Source: Bos javanicus
Taxonomy: Eukaryota; Chordata; Mammalia; Artiodactyla; Bovidae
Assembly (NCBI RefSeq): GCF_032452875.1
Contig: NC_083897.1
Location: 8,228,854-8,292,853 of the forward strand
Length of the DNA: 64,000 nt
Direction of reading: 5' to 3'
In this document: piece by piece, positions 49,342-60,221 of the stretch
Position numbering within the stretch: the stretch's first letter is position 1
Layout of the letters: each line of letters opens with the position of its first letter
Notes under the pieces: generated by a model
Database searches by the model: none
What the model saw: only the letters and a program-made list of their open reading frames with translations
What the model was told of the DNA's origin: nothing
Position numbers and translations under genes: made by a program

Positions 49342-50022
49342 ATGTATCTCATTTTATTGCTCCTTGCTTCATTACACTTCATAGATATTGCATATTTTAC
49401 AAATTGAAGATTTGTGGCAACTCTTCACTGAGCAGGTCTATGGCACCATTTTCCCAATAGCATTTGTTTGTTCTGTGTCTCTGTGTCACATTTGGTATCA
49501 CAACATTTCAAGTTTTTTCCATTATTATTATACTTGTTAAAATGATCTGTGATCAGCGATCTTTGATGTAACTACTATGAGTTCCTAATGACTCAGATGA
49601 TCATTAGCGTTTTTTTGTAATGAAATATTTTTAAAGTATGTATACTGTTTTCCTAAGACATTATGCTGTTATACACTTAATAGTGCAGTATAGTGTAAAC
49701 CTAACTTTTTATTTTTGTAATATTTATTTGGCTTCACCAGGTCTTAATTGTGGCATGCAAGATCTTTAGCCGTGGCTTGTGAACTCTTAGTTGTGGCATG
49801 TGGGATGTCGTTCCCTGACCGGAGATTGAAGCCAGGCCCCCTGCATTGGGAGTGTAGAGTCTTAGCTATTGGACCACTAGGGAAGTCCCAAGCTTTTATT
49901 TTTTAACATAAATTTTATATGTACTGGGAAAACAAAAAATTTGTGTGACTAGCTTTATTGCACTATCTGCTTTATTTTGGCAGTCTAGAATTGAACCCAC
50001 AGTATGTCTGAGGTGTGCCTGT
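49342..50022. mobile_element. Tigger-type (Tc1/mariner, pogo) DNA transposon remnant, split by a SINE
   Basis: The left part has the Tigger 5' end, TCTCATTTTATTGCTCC, TACAAATTGAAGATTTGTGG, GATCTGTGATCAGCGATCTT. The right part after the SINE ends GCTTTATTGCACTATCTGC, TTTATTTTGGCAGTCTAG, TCTGAGGTGTGCCTGTA, complementary to the left terminus. The middle (transposase) is absent, so this is a non-autonomous internal-deletion copy. Confidence 0.75.
49712..49888 (-). repeat. tRNA-derived (CHR-type) SINE inside the Tigger copy
   Basis: From ATTTATTTGGCTTCACCAGG to TTGGACCACTAGGGAAGTCC on the minus strand. Confidence 0.87.
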
Positions 50023-50023
50023 A

Positions 50024-50039
50024 CACACACACACACACA
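50024..50039. repeat. (CA)n microsatellite
   Basis: Eight CA units immediately after the Tigger right end. Confidence 0.85.
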
Positions 50040-50221
50040 GGCATAATAGTTGAATACAGTGTTGCTATTATTAAGAATAATAAATATTAAAGTTTTAATT
50101 TTACCTTCAATTATTCCTTTTCTGGTGTTCTTCCTTTCTTTATATTCATCTGAGTTTTTAACCTATATAATTGTCCTTTCCTTTAAAGAACTTCTTTTAA
50201 CATTTCTTGCAAGGCAGGTAT

Positions 50222-50332
50222 ACTGGCTTGGTTGCACCATGTGGCATGTGAAGTCTTAGTTCTCCAACCAGGGATTGAATCCATGCCCTTTGCAGCAGAA
50301 GCATGGAGTCTTAACCACTGGACAACCAGGAA
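50222..50332 (-). repeat. tRNA-derived (CHR-type) SINE, short
   Basis: ACTGGCTTGGTTGCACCATG to CTTAACCACTGGACAACCAG on the minus strand. It splits the antisense L1, whose flanks are colinear. Confidence 0.8.
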
Positions 50333-51467
50333 AAGACAGCCTCTTTCACTTTTGAAGGATTACTTTTGCAGAGTACAGAATTCTAGATTGGTGGTTTATT
50401 TTTTTTTTCCACTCAACACTTTATTCACCCTCTTCTTGCTTGCAAGGTTTCTGAGAAGTTGGGTGTAAATCTTATCTTTACTTCTCTATAGGTAAAGTAT
50501 TTTTCCCATTAATTTCTTTCAAGAATTTTTTTCCTTTAATTTTGTGTGATTTGGAAATAATATGTTTAGGTATAGTTTTTTGAGCATTTATCCTGTTTGA
50601 TGTTTTCTAAGATTCCTGGGTCTGTGATTTTGTGTCTAATACAGATTCGTGTAAAGTCTCAGTAATTACTGTTTCAGATATTATTTTGCTCCTTTCTTTC
50701 TTCTCCTTCTGATATTCCCATTATGCAAATATTACATCTTTTGTAGTTGTTCCACAGTTCTTGGATATTGAAGGGGTTTGATCTTTTTTCTGTTTGCTTT
50801 TCAGTTTTGGAGATTTCTATTCAGATATCCTCAAGCTTAGAGATTCTTTTCTCAGCCAAGTCTAGTCTACTAAGAAGCCCATCAATAGCATTCTTCATTT
50901 TTATTAGTGTTTTTGATCTCTAGCATTTTTTGCTTCTTTCTTTGTTTACATTGCCCATCTGTTCTTGCATACTGTCTACTTTATCCATTAGAGCCCTTAG
51001 TATATTAATCATAGTTGTTTTAAATTGCTGGTCTGATAATTCCTACTTCACTGCCATATCTGAGTTTAATTATGATTCTTGCTCTATCTTTTCAAGCTGT
51101 ATTTGCTCTTTAGTGTCTTGTAATTTTTTTCTTGATAGGCAGGTGTGACGTACTGAGTAAAAGGAACTGCTGTAAATAGGCCTTTAGTGGTGTGGTGATA
51201 GGGTGTGGGGGAAGAGGAAGCATTCTGTAATCCTGTATTAGATCTGTGAAAGAAGAATGCTGCCTGCCATATCAGCATACAGAAGATGCCACCAAGCCAT
51301 CAGCCACTGCAGCCACCCCCAAGTGTGTACCCTGAGAGGATTCAGGATGGAGAAAAGCAAGACACTGGCCCTTAAGGTACACATCAAAGGAATGATATCA
51401 GTGAGCCCAGACTCTTGCATTTCCCCATACTTATAAAAGCACTAAATTCATAAACTTGAGATGTTTG

Positions 51468-51583
51468 TGGAGAAGGAAATGGCAAACCACTCTTGCCTGG
51501 AGAATCCCAGGGATGGAGGAGCCTGGTGGGCGGCTGTCTATGGGGTTGCACTGAAACGGACACGACTGAAGTGAGCAGCAGCA
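51468..51583 (+). repeat. BovA monomer SINE with 10-bp target duplication
   Basis: GGAGAAGGAAATGGCAAACC to a short (CAG)n tail. GAGATGTTTG is at 51458-51467 and 51584-51593. Confidence 0.87.
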
Positions 51584-51604
51584 GAGATGTTTGGTTTTCT
51601 TTAT

Positions 51605-52876
51605 TTAAATAAAAAATATTTATTTATTTTATTTTTGGTTGCACTGGGTCTTCATTGCTGCACACAGGCTTTCTCTAGGTGCAGCGAGTGAGGGTTACTC
51701 TTCATTGTGGTGCACGGGCTTCTCACTGTAGTGGCTTCTCTTATTGCAGAGCACAGGCTCTAGGGCCTTCAGACTTTAGTAGCTGCAGCATGAGCATCAG
51801 TAGTTGTGACTCATAGGCTCAGTAGCTGTGGCGCACCAGCTTAGCTGCTCCACGGCATGTAGAACCTTCCCAGACCAGGAATCTAACCTGTGCCCCCTGC
51901 ACTGGCAGGTGGACTCTTTTTTTCAATCTAATAAAATTTAATATTTGATATATTTCTTCTTACATACAGTCAATCTTCCATTTGATAATTCATAACAATA
52001 TTTTATGTTGACATTTAAGCAGAGAATTTGCTTCCCAGTTCCTCAGGAACCAGGCTTGTACTCAGGTTTAATACGTTCAACATAGTACAGAGTACATTGT
52101 GTATTTTTGGTGCATCTCCGTAAGATTCACCAAGTTTAACATATGTCTTTATTCTCAGTACATTTTCCATTCTTATGCTATTGATCATCTAATACAATAA
52201 GAAATCTAGTTTTGATTCTAATTGTAAACCACAAATGCTGTTTTTCTGTTGCTGTTTTTGACTTTTTTCCCTTTAATTTATACTTCTGCTCAGCCATTTT
52301 CTGATGCAAAGCTTGGAATAGTTTATCTTAAGAGTCTTTCTTGTCTTTTTTCCCCTATATTTAATCTTCACCTGATCAGTTTAATGCATTATCAGTAATG
52401 GTTATAAGGCATAAGACAAAAGGTATTCCATGCTAGAAATAGCATGCTTGTATAGTGAGACAATAAGGTCTCTCACTGTTTCCATTGTTTCCCCATCTGT
52501 TTGCCATGGAGTGATGGGATTGGATGCCATTATCTTCATTTTTTGAATGCTGAGTTTTAAGCTTTTTCACTCTCCTCTTTCACTTTCATCAAGAGGCTCT
52601 TTAGTTCTTCTTCTCTTTCTGCCATAAGGGTGGTGTCATCTGCGTATCTGAGATTATTGATATTTCTCCCAGCAATCTTGATTCCAGCTTGTGCTTCAAT
52701 CAGCCCAGCATTTAACATGATGTACTTGCATAGAAGTTAAATAAGCAGGGTGACAATATACAGCCTTGACATACTCCTTTCCTAATTTGTAACCAGTCTG
52801 TTCCATGTCCAGTTCTAGCCATTGCGTCTTGACCAGCAGGTAGACTCTTATCCATTGTACCACCAGGGAAGTCCTG
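51605..52876 (-). repeat. long tRNA-derived (CHR-type) SINE split by a 917-bp insertion
   Basis: TTTTGGTTGCACTGGGTCTT to CACTGGCAGGTGGACTCTT lies at about 51620-51918. The missing end, TCTTATCCATTGTACCACC then AGGGAAGTCC, is at 52845-52876. The two pieces rejoin perfectly if 51919-52835 is removed. Confidence 0.85.
51919..52835 (-). mobile_element. retrocopy of a chimeric transcript: BovB part plus unknown 3' sequence
   Basis: Imperfect direct repeats GCAGGTGGACTCTT (51905-51918) and GCAGGTAGACTCTT (52836-52849) bound it. On the minus strand it begins with an internal BovB RT-to-C-terminal stretch (52835-52455). It leaves BovB abruptly near 52455 and continues for about 530 bp of sequence I do not recognise. 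It ends with ATTAAATTTTATTAGATTG and a short A-run, that is a polyadenylation signal and tail. This looks like reverse-transcribed spliced or chimeric RNA. The unknown part holds a short frame beginning MAEQKYKLKGKKSKTATEKQ (near 52296, minus strand), which may be chance. Confidence 0.6.
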
Positions 52877-52919
52877 TCTGGTTTTCTTTAATTAACAGTA
52901 ATGTTTTGATGTTCCAACT

Positions 52920-53100
52920 ACCGGGTTTTTGTTGCAGAACTATTTATCCTGGCTCCTCCCTTACTTCTTCAGAGCAGTCCCTCAGAGCTATCTGACAGGC
53001 TGTCTTCCAGGTTTAAGTCCTCAGAAATTCCTTCAAATAACACATAATTCTCAACTTCTAGGTTGTACATTGTTTTTTTTTTTTTTTTTTTTTAGTTGAC
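52920..53100 (+). repeat. endogenous retrovirus LTR fragment (R/U5-like)
   Basis: TCCTGGCTCCTCCCTTACTT, CAGAGCAGTCCCTCAGAGCT, ATCTGACAGGCTGTCTTCC, a degenerate polyadenylation signal, a run of 21 T (53073-53093) and the terminal AGTTGACA resemble the 3' half of class I ruminant ERV LTRs. No internal viral genes were seen. Confidence 0.5.
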
Positions 53101-53897
53101 AGATCTCAGACTCTAAGCAAGCCTGTCCCTGTGGACTGTGAACTTCATATGTCCTTCTCTGTTTTTTCCTACTGCCTTGGTGGTACAAGATGGCTTGAGT
53201 GGACTGGAGTTGGGTATTTCCTTTTTCCCAGTTGGAAGGCTAGAGTTGGCTGTATTTGAATATTTCCTTTCCCCAAGTCAGTTAGGCTCTGATAAAACCC
53301 CAGCAAGTTAGGCTTTGGTTAAATAGTTTTTCCTGAGGGCGAGCTTGTTAAGAACAGAATACTCCCGTGTATTTCCTTTTCCCCTCCCCTTCCTGGAAGT
53401 GGAAAGGGATTGTTCTCTGACATTCACTGTAAGATCGTGACAGAGATCCAGTCTCACAAAAGTCTGGGGTACTCCTGATGGCTGGGTCTCCCTGCAGTTT
53501 TAAGCTCTCAGATTGTCCACACTGAAACTTCAGTCATTGGTCAGTTACAGTTAAGGTTTCCCTGCCCAGCACTAGTTCTCTGCCCTGCTGGGCCCAGACT
53601 AAACTGCCAACCCAAAGAATTGTGACCCAAATAAATGATGTTTGTATTATTAAACCAGTAAGTTTGGGAACAGTTTTTTTTTTTCCTAACATAGAAATAG
53701 AAAACTGATTCTGTAAATAAGTGAAACAAAAGCATAAATCCATTGTACTATTTAATTTTTTAAAATTCCAAGTGTTTTCTGCATGTCCAAGTGTATGATG
53801 CACAAAATTTTTTAAATAGCACATCTAATGGTATCATTAATCATTTTGTGCACAGTAGAATATAATTCAGAAAAAAATGTTTTCCAATAATTTAATT

Positions 53898-55935
53898 AGA
53901 TCATGAACTCCTTATTGACAAATTCAGACTTAAATTGAAGAAAGTGGGGAAAATCACTAGACCATTCAGGTATGACCTAAATCAAATCCCTTATGATTAT
54001 ACAGTGGAAGTGAGAAATAGATTTAAGGGACTAGATCTGACAGACACAGTGCCTGATGAACTGTGGATGGAGGTTCATGACATTGTATAGGAGACAGGGA
54101 TCAAAACCATCCCCAAGAAAAAGAAATGGGAAAAAGCAAAATGACTGTCTGGAGAGGCCTTACAAATAGCTGTGAAAAGAAGAGAAGCGAAAAGCAAAGG
54201 AGAAAAGGAAAGATATACCCATTTGAATGCAGAGTCCCAAAGAATAGCAAGGAGAGATAAGAAAGCCTTCCTCAGTGATCAATGCAAAGAAATAGAGGAA
54301 AATAATAGAATGGGAAAGACTAGAGATCTCTTCAAGATGATTAGACATACCAAAGGAACATATCATGCAAAGATGGGCTCAATAAAGGACAGAAATGGTA
54401 TGGACCTAAGACAAGCAGAAGATATTAAGAAGAGGTGGCAAGAATACACAGAAGAACTGTACAAAAAAGATCTTCACAACCCAGATAATCATGATGGTGT
54501 GATCACTCACCTAGAGCCAGACATCCAGGAATGTGAAGTCAAATGGGCCTTAGGAAGCATCACTACGAACAAAGCTAGTTATGAACAAAGCTAGTGGAGG
54601 TGATGGAATTTCAGTTGAGCTATTTCAAATCCTAAAAGATGATGCTGTGAAAGTGCTGCACTAAATATGCCAGCAAATTTGGAAAACTCAGCAGTGGCCA
54701 CAGGACTGGAAAAGGTCAGTTTTCATTCCAATCGCAAAAAAAGGCAATGCCAAAGAATGCTCAAACTACTGCACAATTGCACTCATCTCACACACTAGTA
54801 AAGTAATGCTCAAAATTCTCCAAGCCAGGCTTCAGCAATACATGAGCCATGAACTTCCAGACATTCAAGGTGGTTTTAGAAAAGGCAGAGGAACCAGAGA
54901 TCAAATTGCCAACATCTGCTGGATCATCAAAAAAAGCAAGAGAGTTCCAGAAAAACATCTATTTCTGCTTTATTGATTATACCAAAGCCTTTGACTGTGT
55001 GGATCACAATAAACTGTGGACAATTCTGAAAGAGATGGGAATACCAGACCACCTGACGTGCCTCTTGAGAAATCTGTATGCAGGTCAGGAAGCAACAGTT
55101 AGAACTGGACATGGAACAACAGACTGGTTCCAAATAGGAAAGGGAGTACGTCAAAGCTGTATATTGTCACCCTGCTTATTTAACTTCTATGCAGAGTACA
55201 TCATGAGAAACACTGGGCTGGAGGAAGCACAAGCTGGAATCATGATTGCCAGGAGAAATATCAATAACCTCAGATATGCAGATGACACCACCCTTATGGC
55301 AGAAAGAGAAGAAGAACTAAAGAGCCTCTTGATGAAAGTGAACGAGGAGAGTGAAAAAGTTGGCTTAAAGCTCATCATTCAGAAACCTAAGATCATGGCA
55401 TCTGGTCCCATCACTTCATGGCAAATAGATGGGGAAACAGTGGAAACAGTGTCAGACTTTATTTTTGGGGGGCTTCAAAATCACTGCAGATGGTGATTGC
55501 AGCCATGAAATTAAAAGACGCTTACTCCTTGGAAGGAAAGTTATGACCAACCTAGACAGCAGATTAAGAAGCAGAGACATCACTTTGTTAACAAAGGTCC
55601 ATCTAGTCAAGGTTATGGTTTTTCCAGTAGTCATGTATGGATGTGAGAGTTGGACTATAAAGAAAGCTGAGTGCCGAAGAATTGATGCTTTTGAACTGTG
55701 GTGTTGGAGAAGACTCTTGAGAGTCCCTTGGACTGCAAGGAGATCCAACCAGTCTATCCTAAGGGGGATCAGTCCTGAGTGTTCATTGGAAGTACTGATG
55801 TGAAGCTGAAACTCCAGTACTTTGGCCACCTGATGTGAAGAGCTGACTCATTTGAAAAGACCCTGATGCTGGGAAAGATTGAGGGCAGGAGGAGAAGGGG
55901 ACGACAGAGGATGAGATGGTTGGATGGCATTACCG
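53898..55935 (+). mobile_element. BovB LINE, 5' truncated, 3' end missing
   Basis: It starts in the endonuclease region (ATCATGAACTCCTTATTGAC) and runs to GGATGGCATTACCGACTC, where it stops about 110 bp before the normal BovB 3' terminus. Frames are 54172-54594 (linker), 54849-55496 (RT with CFIDYTKAFDCVDHNKLW, RYADDTTLM and a Gly-to-Ser change in RQSCILS) and 55429-55803 (C-terminal). A 13-bp local duplication (GAACAAAGCTAGT at 54567 and 54583) and an extra G in the run near 55467 break the frame. Confidence 0.9.
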
Positions 55936-56101
55936 ACTCTTTGTGATCCATGAACTGTAGCCCACCAGGCTCCTCTGTCCATGGAATTTTCCAGGCAAGA
56001 ATATTGGAGTGGGTTGCCATTTCCTTCTCCTGGCCCAGGGATTGAACTGGAGTCTCCCACATTGTAGGCAGGCTCTTTACCGTCTGAGCTACCAGGGAAG
56101 C
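55936..56101 (-). repeat. Bov-tA SINE fused to the broken BovB end
   Basis: TTTGTGATCCATGAACTGTAG to GAGCTACCAGGGAAGCCC on the minus strand. The SINE lacks its own end and joins BovB within the shared string CGACTC. Confidence 0.85.
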
Positions 56102-56358
56102 CCATAATAAAGGGTGTCCTGAATAAAAGATGGGTTTCCCTCATGTTCCTGGATGTCTATGGTGGATTAAAAGGAAGGCCTGCTGAATTCAGTACTGTAT
56201 CTTGGATTGGATCCTGGAACAGAAAAAGGACATCAGTGGAAAAGACTGGTGAAATCTAAGTCTGGCTTTTAGTTAATAATAATGTACCAATGTTGGTTTC
56301 TTAGTTTTGATGAATACACCATGGTCATATAAAATGTTAATCTTGGCGGAATGAGTGG

Positions 56359-56571
56359 AGCTAAGTTGCTTCAGTTGTATCTGACTCTTTGCAACGCCAT
56401 GGACTGCAGCCCACCAGGCTCCTCTGTCCATGGGAATCTCCAGCAAGAATACTGGAGTGGGTTGCCATTTCCACTTCCAGGGGATCTTCCCCATTCAGGG
56501 ATTGAACCCACGGCTCCTGCAGCTCCTGCATTGCAGGCATATGCTTTACTGCTGAGCCACTGGGGAAGCCT
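56359..56571 (-). repeat. Bov-tA SINE
   Basis: It is antisense, from GAGCTAAGTTGCTTCAGTTG to GAGCCACTGGGGAAGCC. A CTCCTGCAG unit is duplicated inside. Confidence 0.88.
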
Positions 56572-56574
56572 CTA

Positions 56575-57085
56575 AACTTACTAAAAACATGTAAAAATAA
56601 CTAAAACTGGGGGTAAAAAAAAAAAAGAAAGATTCAATTTGGGAGAAGGATGCTGGGTTTTGGTGGAGAACTGTTGCCTTAGGAGCAAGACAAACCTAAC
56701 AGAGAAGGTAAATTTAGAAAGATGAAAGGACTGCTCCAGATATGAACCAGAAACCACACTTAAGGAAAAAAAGTAGGCAGACTCGCATCAGGATACTTAG
56801 TATAAATTTTACAGAAAATACGGAAAATATCTTAATAAGAATATGTTTATTATAATGAAATAGTAATGGTTGGCCTAATACAAACCCATTCTCTAAGACA
56901 GGTTATCTTTTAGTCATTAACCAATGACCAATTTCACACAAACTGATATTTGCCACCTTTCGTGAGAGTTATAGAGTTCTTCTCTTCTTCCCTGTAAATG
57001 CGAGCTGCAGTTAATCCTTAGATTTTGAGTGAGATGTTCAATTTTTTTTTTCTTCTTAGCATGTTGTTTCCTAGTGTCAAATTCT
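56575..57085. other. intergenic, nothing recognised
   Basis: AT-rich sequence without recognisable repeat landmarks or coding frame. Confidence 0.4.
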
Positions 57086-57253
57086 TTTTTAAAAAATAGT
57101 TATTTATCTGGCTGTACCATGCTTTAGTTGTGCCACACAGGATCTTTAGTTGCAGCATGTGGGACCTAGTTCCCTGACCAGGGATCAAACCCAAGCCCCC
57201 TGCATTGGGAGCACAGAATCTTAGCCACTAGACCACCAGAGAAGTCCCTGTAC
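57086..57253 (-). repeat. tRNA-derived (CHR-type) SINE with 11-bp target duplication
   Basis: From TTATTTATCTGGCTGTACCA to GACCACCAGAGAAGTCC on the minus strand. TGTCAAATTCT is at 57075-57085 and 57254-57264. Confidence 0.92.
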
Positions 57254-57734
57254 TGTCAAATTCTGCATTTAAAAAATTAAACAGCTTTAAACATGATTAT
57301 AAATTACATCCACTTAAAAAAAACCACACCACATAATACAAGAAGCATGCTTCGGTAAAGAGACTAGACCTTCTTCATGTCCCCTGAGTCTGTAAATGAT
57401 GACTGGATCTTAGATCACAGCTTCCTGGATTCCTGAATGGTTACTATGCATGTAACAAGTCACAAGCCGTGCCACCACTTGTCCAGCTCTCTAATGCTAG
57501 GTGTGTAAATTGTGCCAGCCAACCAGTTTAGTCGCCCCACTCCCTTTTGGTAGACTTGGATACTGGGAGGTGAATTGGGTAAGATTTTGGTTTTACATAG
57601 TAAATAGTGTCTTAAGCCAGCTTAAGCCAAAAACCTATACATTGTCATTTACAAAAAGGAACTGGTGGAGGCCTCATGGTATCTACAGGCAAGAATGTAG
57701 CTGGATTTCAGGCAGAAACTAGAACCAGGAACCA

Positions 57735-58837
57735 GCTCAGTTCAGTTCAGTTTAGTCGCTCAGTCGTGTCCCACTCTTTGCGACCCCATGGATTGCAGCA
57801 CGCCAGGCCTCCCTGTCCATCACCAACTCCCAGAGTTCACCCAAACCCATGTCCATCGAGTCAGTGATGCCATCCAAGCATCTCATTTTCTGTCATCCCC
57901 TTCTCCTCCTGCCCCCAATCCCTCCTAGCATCAGCGTCTTTTCCAATGAGTCAACTCTTCGCATGAGGTGGCCAAAGTATTGGAGTTTCAGTTTCAACAT
58001 CAGTCCTTCCAATGACCACTCAGGACTGATCTCCTTTAGGATGGACTGGTTGGATCTCCTTGCAGTCCAAGGGACTCTCAAGAGTCTTCTCCAACACCAC
58101 AGTTCAAAAGCTTCAATTCTTCAGTGCTCAGCTTTCTTTATAGTCCAACTCTCATATCCATACATGACTACTGGAAAAACCATAACCTTGACTAGATGGA
58201 CCTTTGCTGGCAAAGTAGTCTCTGTTTTTTAATATGCTGTCTAGGTTGGTCATAACTTTCCTTCTAAGGAGTAAGCGTCTTTTAATTTCATGGCTTCAAT
58301 CACCATCTGCAGTGATTTTGGAGCCCCCAAAAATAAAGTCAGCCACTGTTTCCACTGTTTCCCCATCTATTTGCCATGAAGTGACGGGACCATGAAGTGA
58401 TGGGACTGCATGCCATGATCTTAGTTTTCTGAATGTTGAGCTTTAAGCCAACTTTTTCACTCTCCTCTTTCACTTTCATCAGGAGGCTCTTTAGTTCCTC
58501 TTCACTTTCTGCCATAAGGGTGGTGTCATCTGTATATCTGAGGTTATTGATATTTCTCCCAGCGATCTTGATTCCAGCTTGTGCTTCCAGCCCAGCGTTT
58601 CTCATGATGTACTCTGCATAGAAGTTAAACAAGCAGGGTGACAATATACAGCCTTGACGTACTCCTTTCCCGATTTGGAAGCAGTCTGTTGTTCCATGTC
58701 CAGTTCTAACTGTTGCTTCCTGACATGCATACAGGTTTCTCAAGAGGCAGTTCAGGTGGTCTGGTATTCCCATCTCTTTCAGAATTGTCCACAGTTTATT
58801 GTGATCCACACAGTCAAAGGCTTTGGCATAGTCAGTA
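57735..58837 (-). mobile_element. BovB LINE 3' part, antisense
   Basis: CAGTTCAGTTCAGTTTAGTC (reversed 3' end) runs through the C-terminal region to the RT palm. The minus frame 58339-58869 reads DYAKAFDCVDHNKLWTILKE and ends past a degenerated YADD (YTDD). A 17-bp GTGACGGGACCATGAAG-type local duplication occurs near 58381-58405. It is 5' truncated; AACCAG on both flanks may be a very short target duplication. Confidence 0.9.
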
Positions 58838-60221
58838 ACCAGAGAGCCAGCAAAGAACCCAAGAAGCATATTCTTTGTTGGCCTCTCACCTTTGCTTCTG
58901 TCTCCTTACAGAATGACTTTCTTGCCTCCTCTGTCTACACAGTGACTGGCTGGCTGATTCTAGGCCCCATGAAAAAGTCCCCAGAGAGAAAATCTGATTG
59001 GCTAACTCTGGCAGACACAACCCCTAGTCTAATAAATAACCATGGAGACAGAGTCACATGGAGTAAACATGGCTTCCTATCCATATAAGTAGAAGAATAG
59101 TACTGAGAGACGCAAGCACTGTAAGCTGTGCAGACACCTCAGGGGTTATCTACCATAGGAAATGGCAAGAACCATAATACAGAGCAGAAAGAGGAGATTT
59201 AATTGCTGCGTGAAACACACAAACCAGGTGATATTGAACATTCTCTCAAAGTTAAGCATCAAGTGTTGTTTCAGTTCCTAAAAGAACATTGAACGTTTCC
59301 TCTGCATAGGTTTGACTAAGTGCCATGGGCAGAAAAGAAGTATTAGATATGGTCTCAGCCCTCACTTGAGTTACGAAGATGTGTCATATAGTTACAAGTC
59401 CAACTACTGTGTCTCAACAATGAAGTTGTTTGAAGAAATGTGTGCAGCAGGGATCTAATTAAGCCCAGCGCCTCCAAGTCCTGCCCCACCACAGATGGAC
59501 CAAAAGAATCTCATCTCCCCTGGTCATTTTTATGAATATTGCTCCACAAATTCCTTTTGTAAAAGTCTATGCTATCTGGAGTACCCTATTTGAGTGCAAC
59601 TGCTCTTTGAAATACTGTATGAACATTAATACCTTAGCATAGATTGGTTTATCTTATTCTAAGACTGGTAAACTTGGATGAGAAAGCAGAAAAGATCTTG
59701 AGTACAGAGTATGGCAATAGCCCCCTTTGGAGGTCTATGGAGGTGAATGATGAGGTATGGAATGAGACGGCGAGAGGCTCCTGCAAGTTACCTCACTTAG
59801 TTCAGTTTGTTGCCACGAGTTCTGAAAGCTCCCCTCACTTCAGTTCCCAGAAAGCTTCAGCAAAAATCTTAATGGCAAAGATTAAATCCTCTGTTTCCTT
59901 TTTCCTAATTTTTATTTTATATGATCCTCTGTTTTCTTTTCAAAGTCCTATAAAAGCTTATACTCATACCAACTTTCCTCATTCTTGTGGAATCCTGTAA
60001 ATAAATCTTCAGTTGACTGAAGGATCAAGATTAGGGAATATACTGAGGAAAAGACATTGTAACTGCATCAGAAGAGCCAGTCATCTGTGTAGCCTTTTCC
60101 TCCTACCCCGAAATAGCTCTCTGGCTGGTCTGATGCCAGGAAATTTGTTATTAGATTCATTCCTTTGGAGTATTATTAACCGAGCCTGGTCAAGATGGTG
60201 TTCAATAGTATTTGTTGTAAG
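58838..60221. other. intergenic, possible old LTR near 59,640-60,020
   Basis: Most of it is unidentified. At the right, TATAAAAGC (59,951) followed about 50 bp later by AATAAA (60,001) has LTR-like spacing, but no family was recognised and no LTR ends were found. The frames of 118 and 144 residues here have no recognisable domain. Confidence 0.3.

Larger units (their letters stand above)
43615..53630 (-). mobile_element. ancient L1, antisense, nearly end to end but riddled with insertions
   Basis: Reading left to right, the element runs 3' to 5'. The 3' UTR is first (AGAGCAGTTTCAGGTTCACA at 43641). Antisense ORF2 follows (TGCATTCCCACCAGCAATGA at 44412, AGGAACCAGCTTTTGGTTTC at 47329, TTTTTGGCCCAGAATGTGAT at 47790). 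Then come ORF1/5' region pieces (TTTCTTGCAAGGCAGGTATA at 50202, CTTTTGAAGGATTACTTTTG at 50350, TGCTGGTCTGATAATTCC at 51027) and a 5' UTR-like block (ACAAGATGGCTTGAGTGGAC at 53185, CTGATAAAACCCCAGCAAG at 53289). All frames are degraded. Insertions inside it are listed separately. Confidence 0.65.

Noticed and set aside
59644..60020. Solo LTR or short gene with a TATA box and AATAAA
   Set aside because: The spacing is suggestive, but no LTR termini, target duplication or family resemblance could be seen, and the 118-residue frame has no recognisable content.
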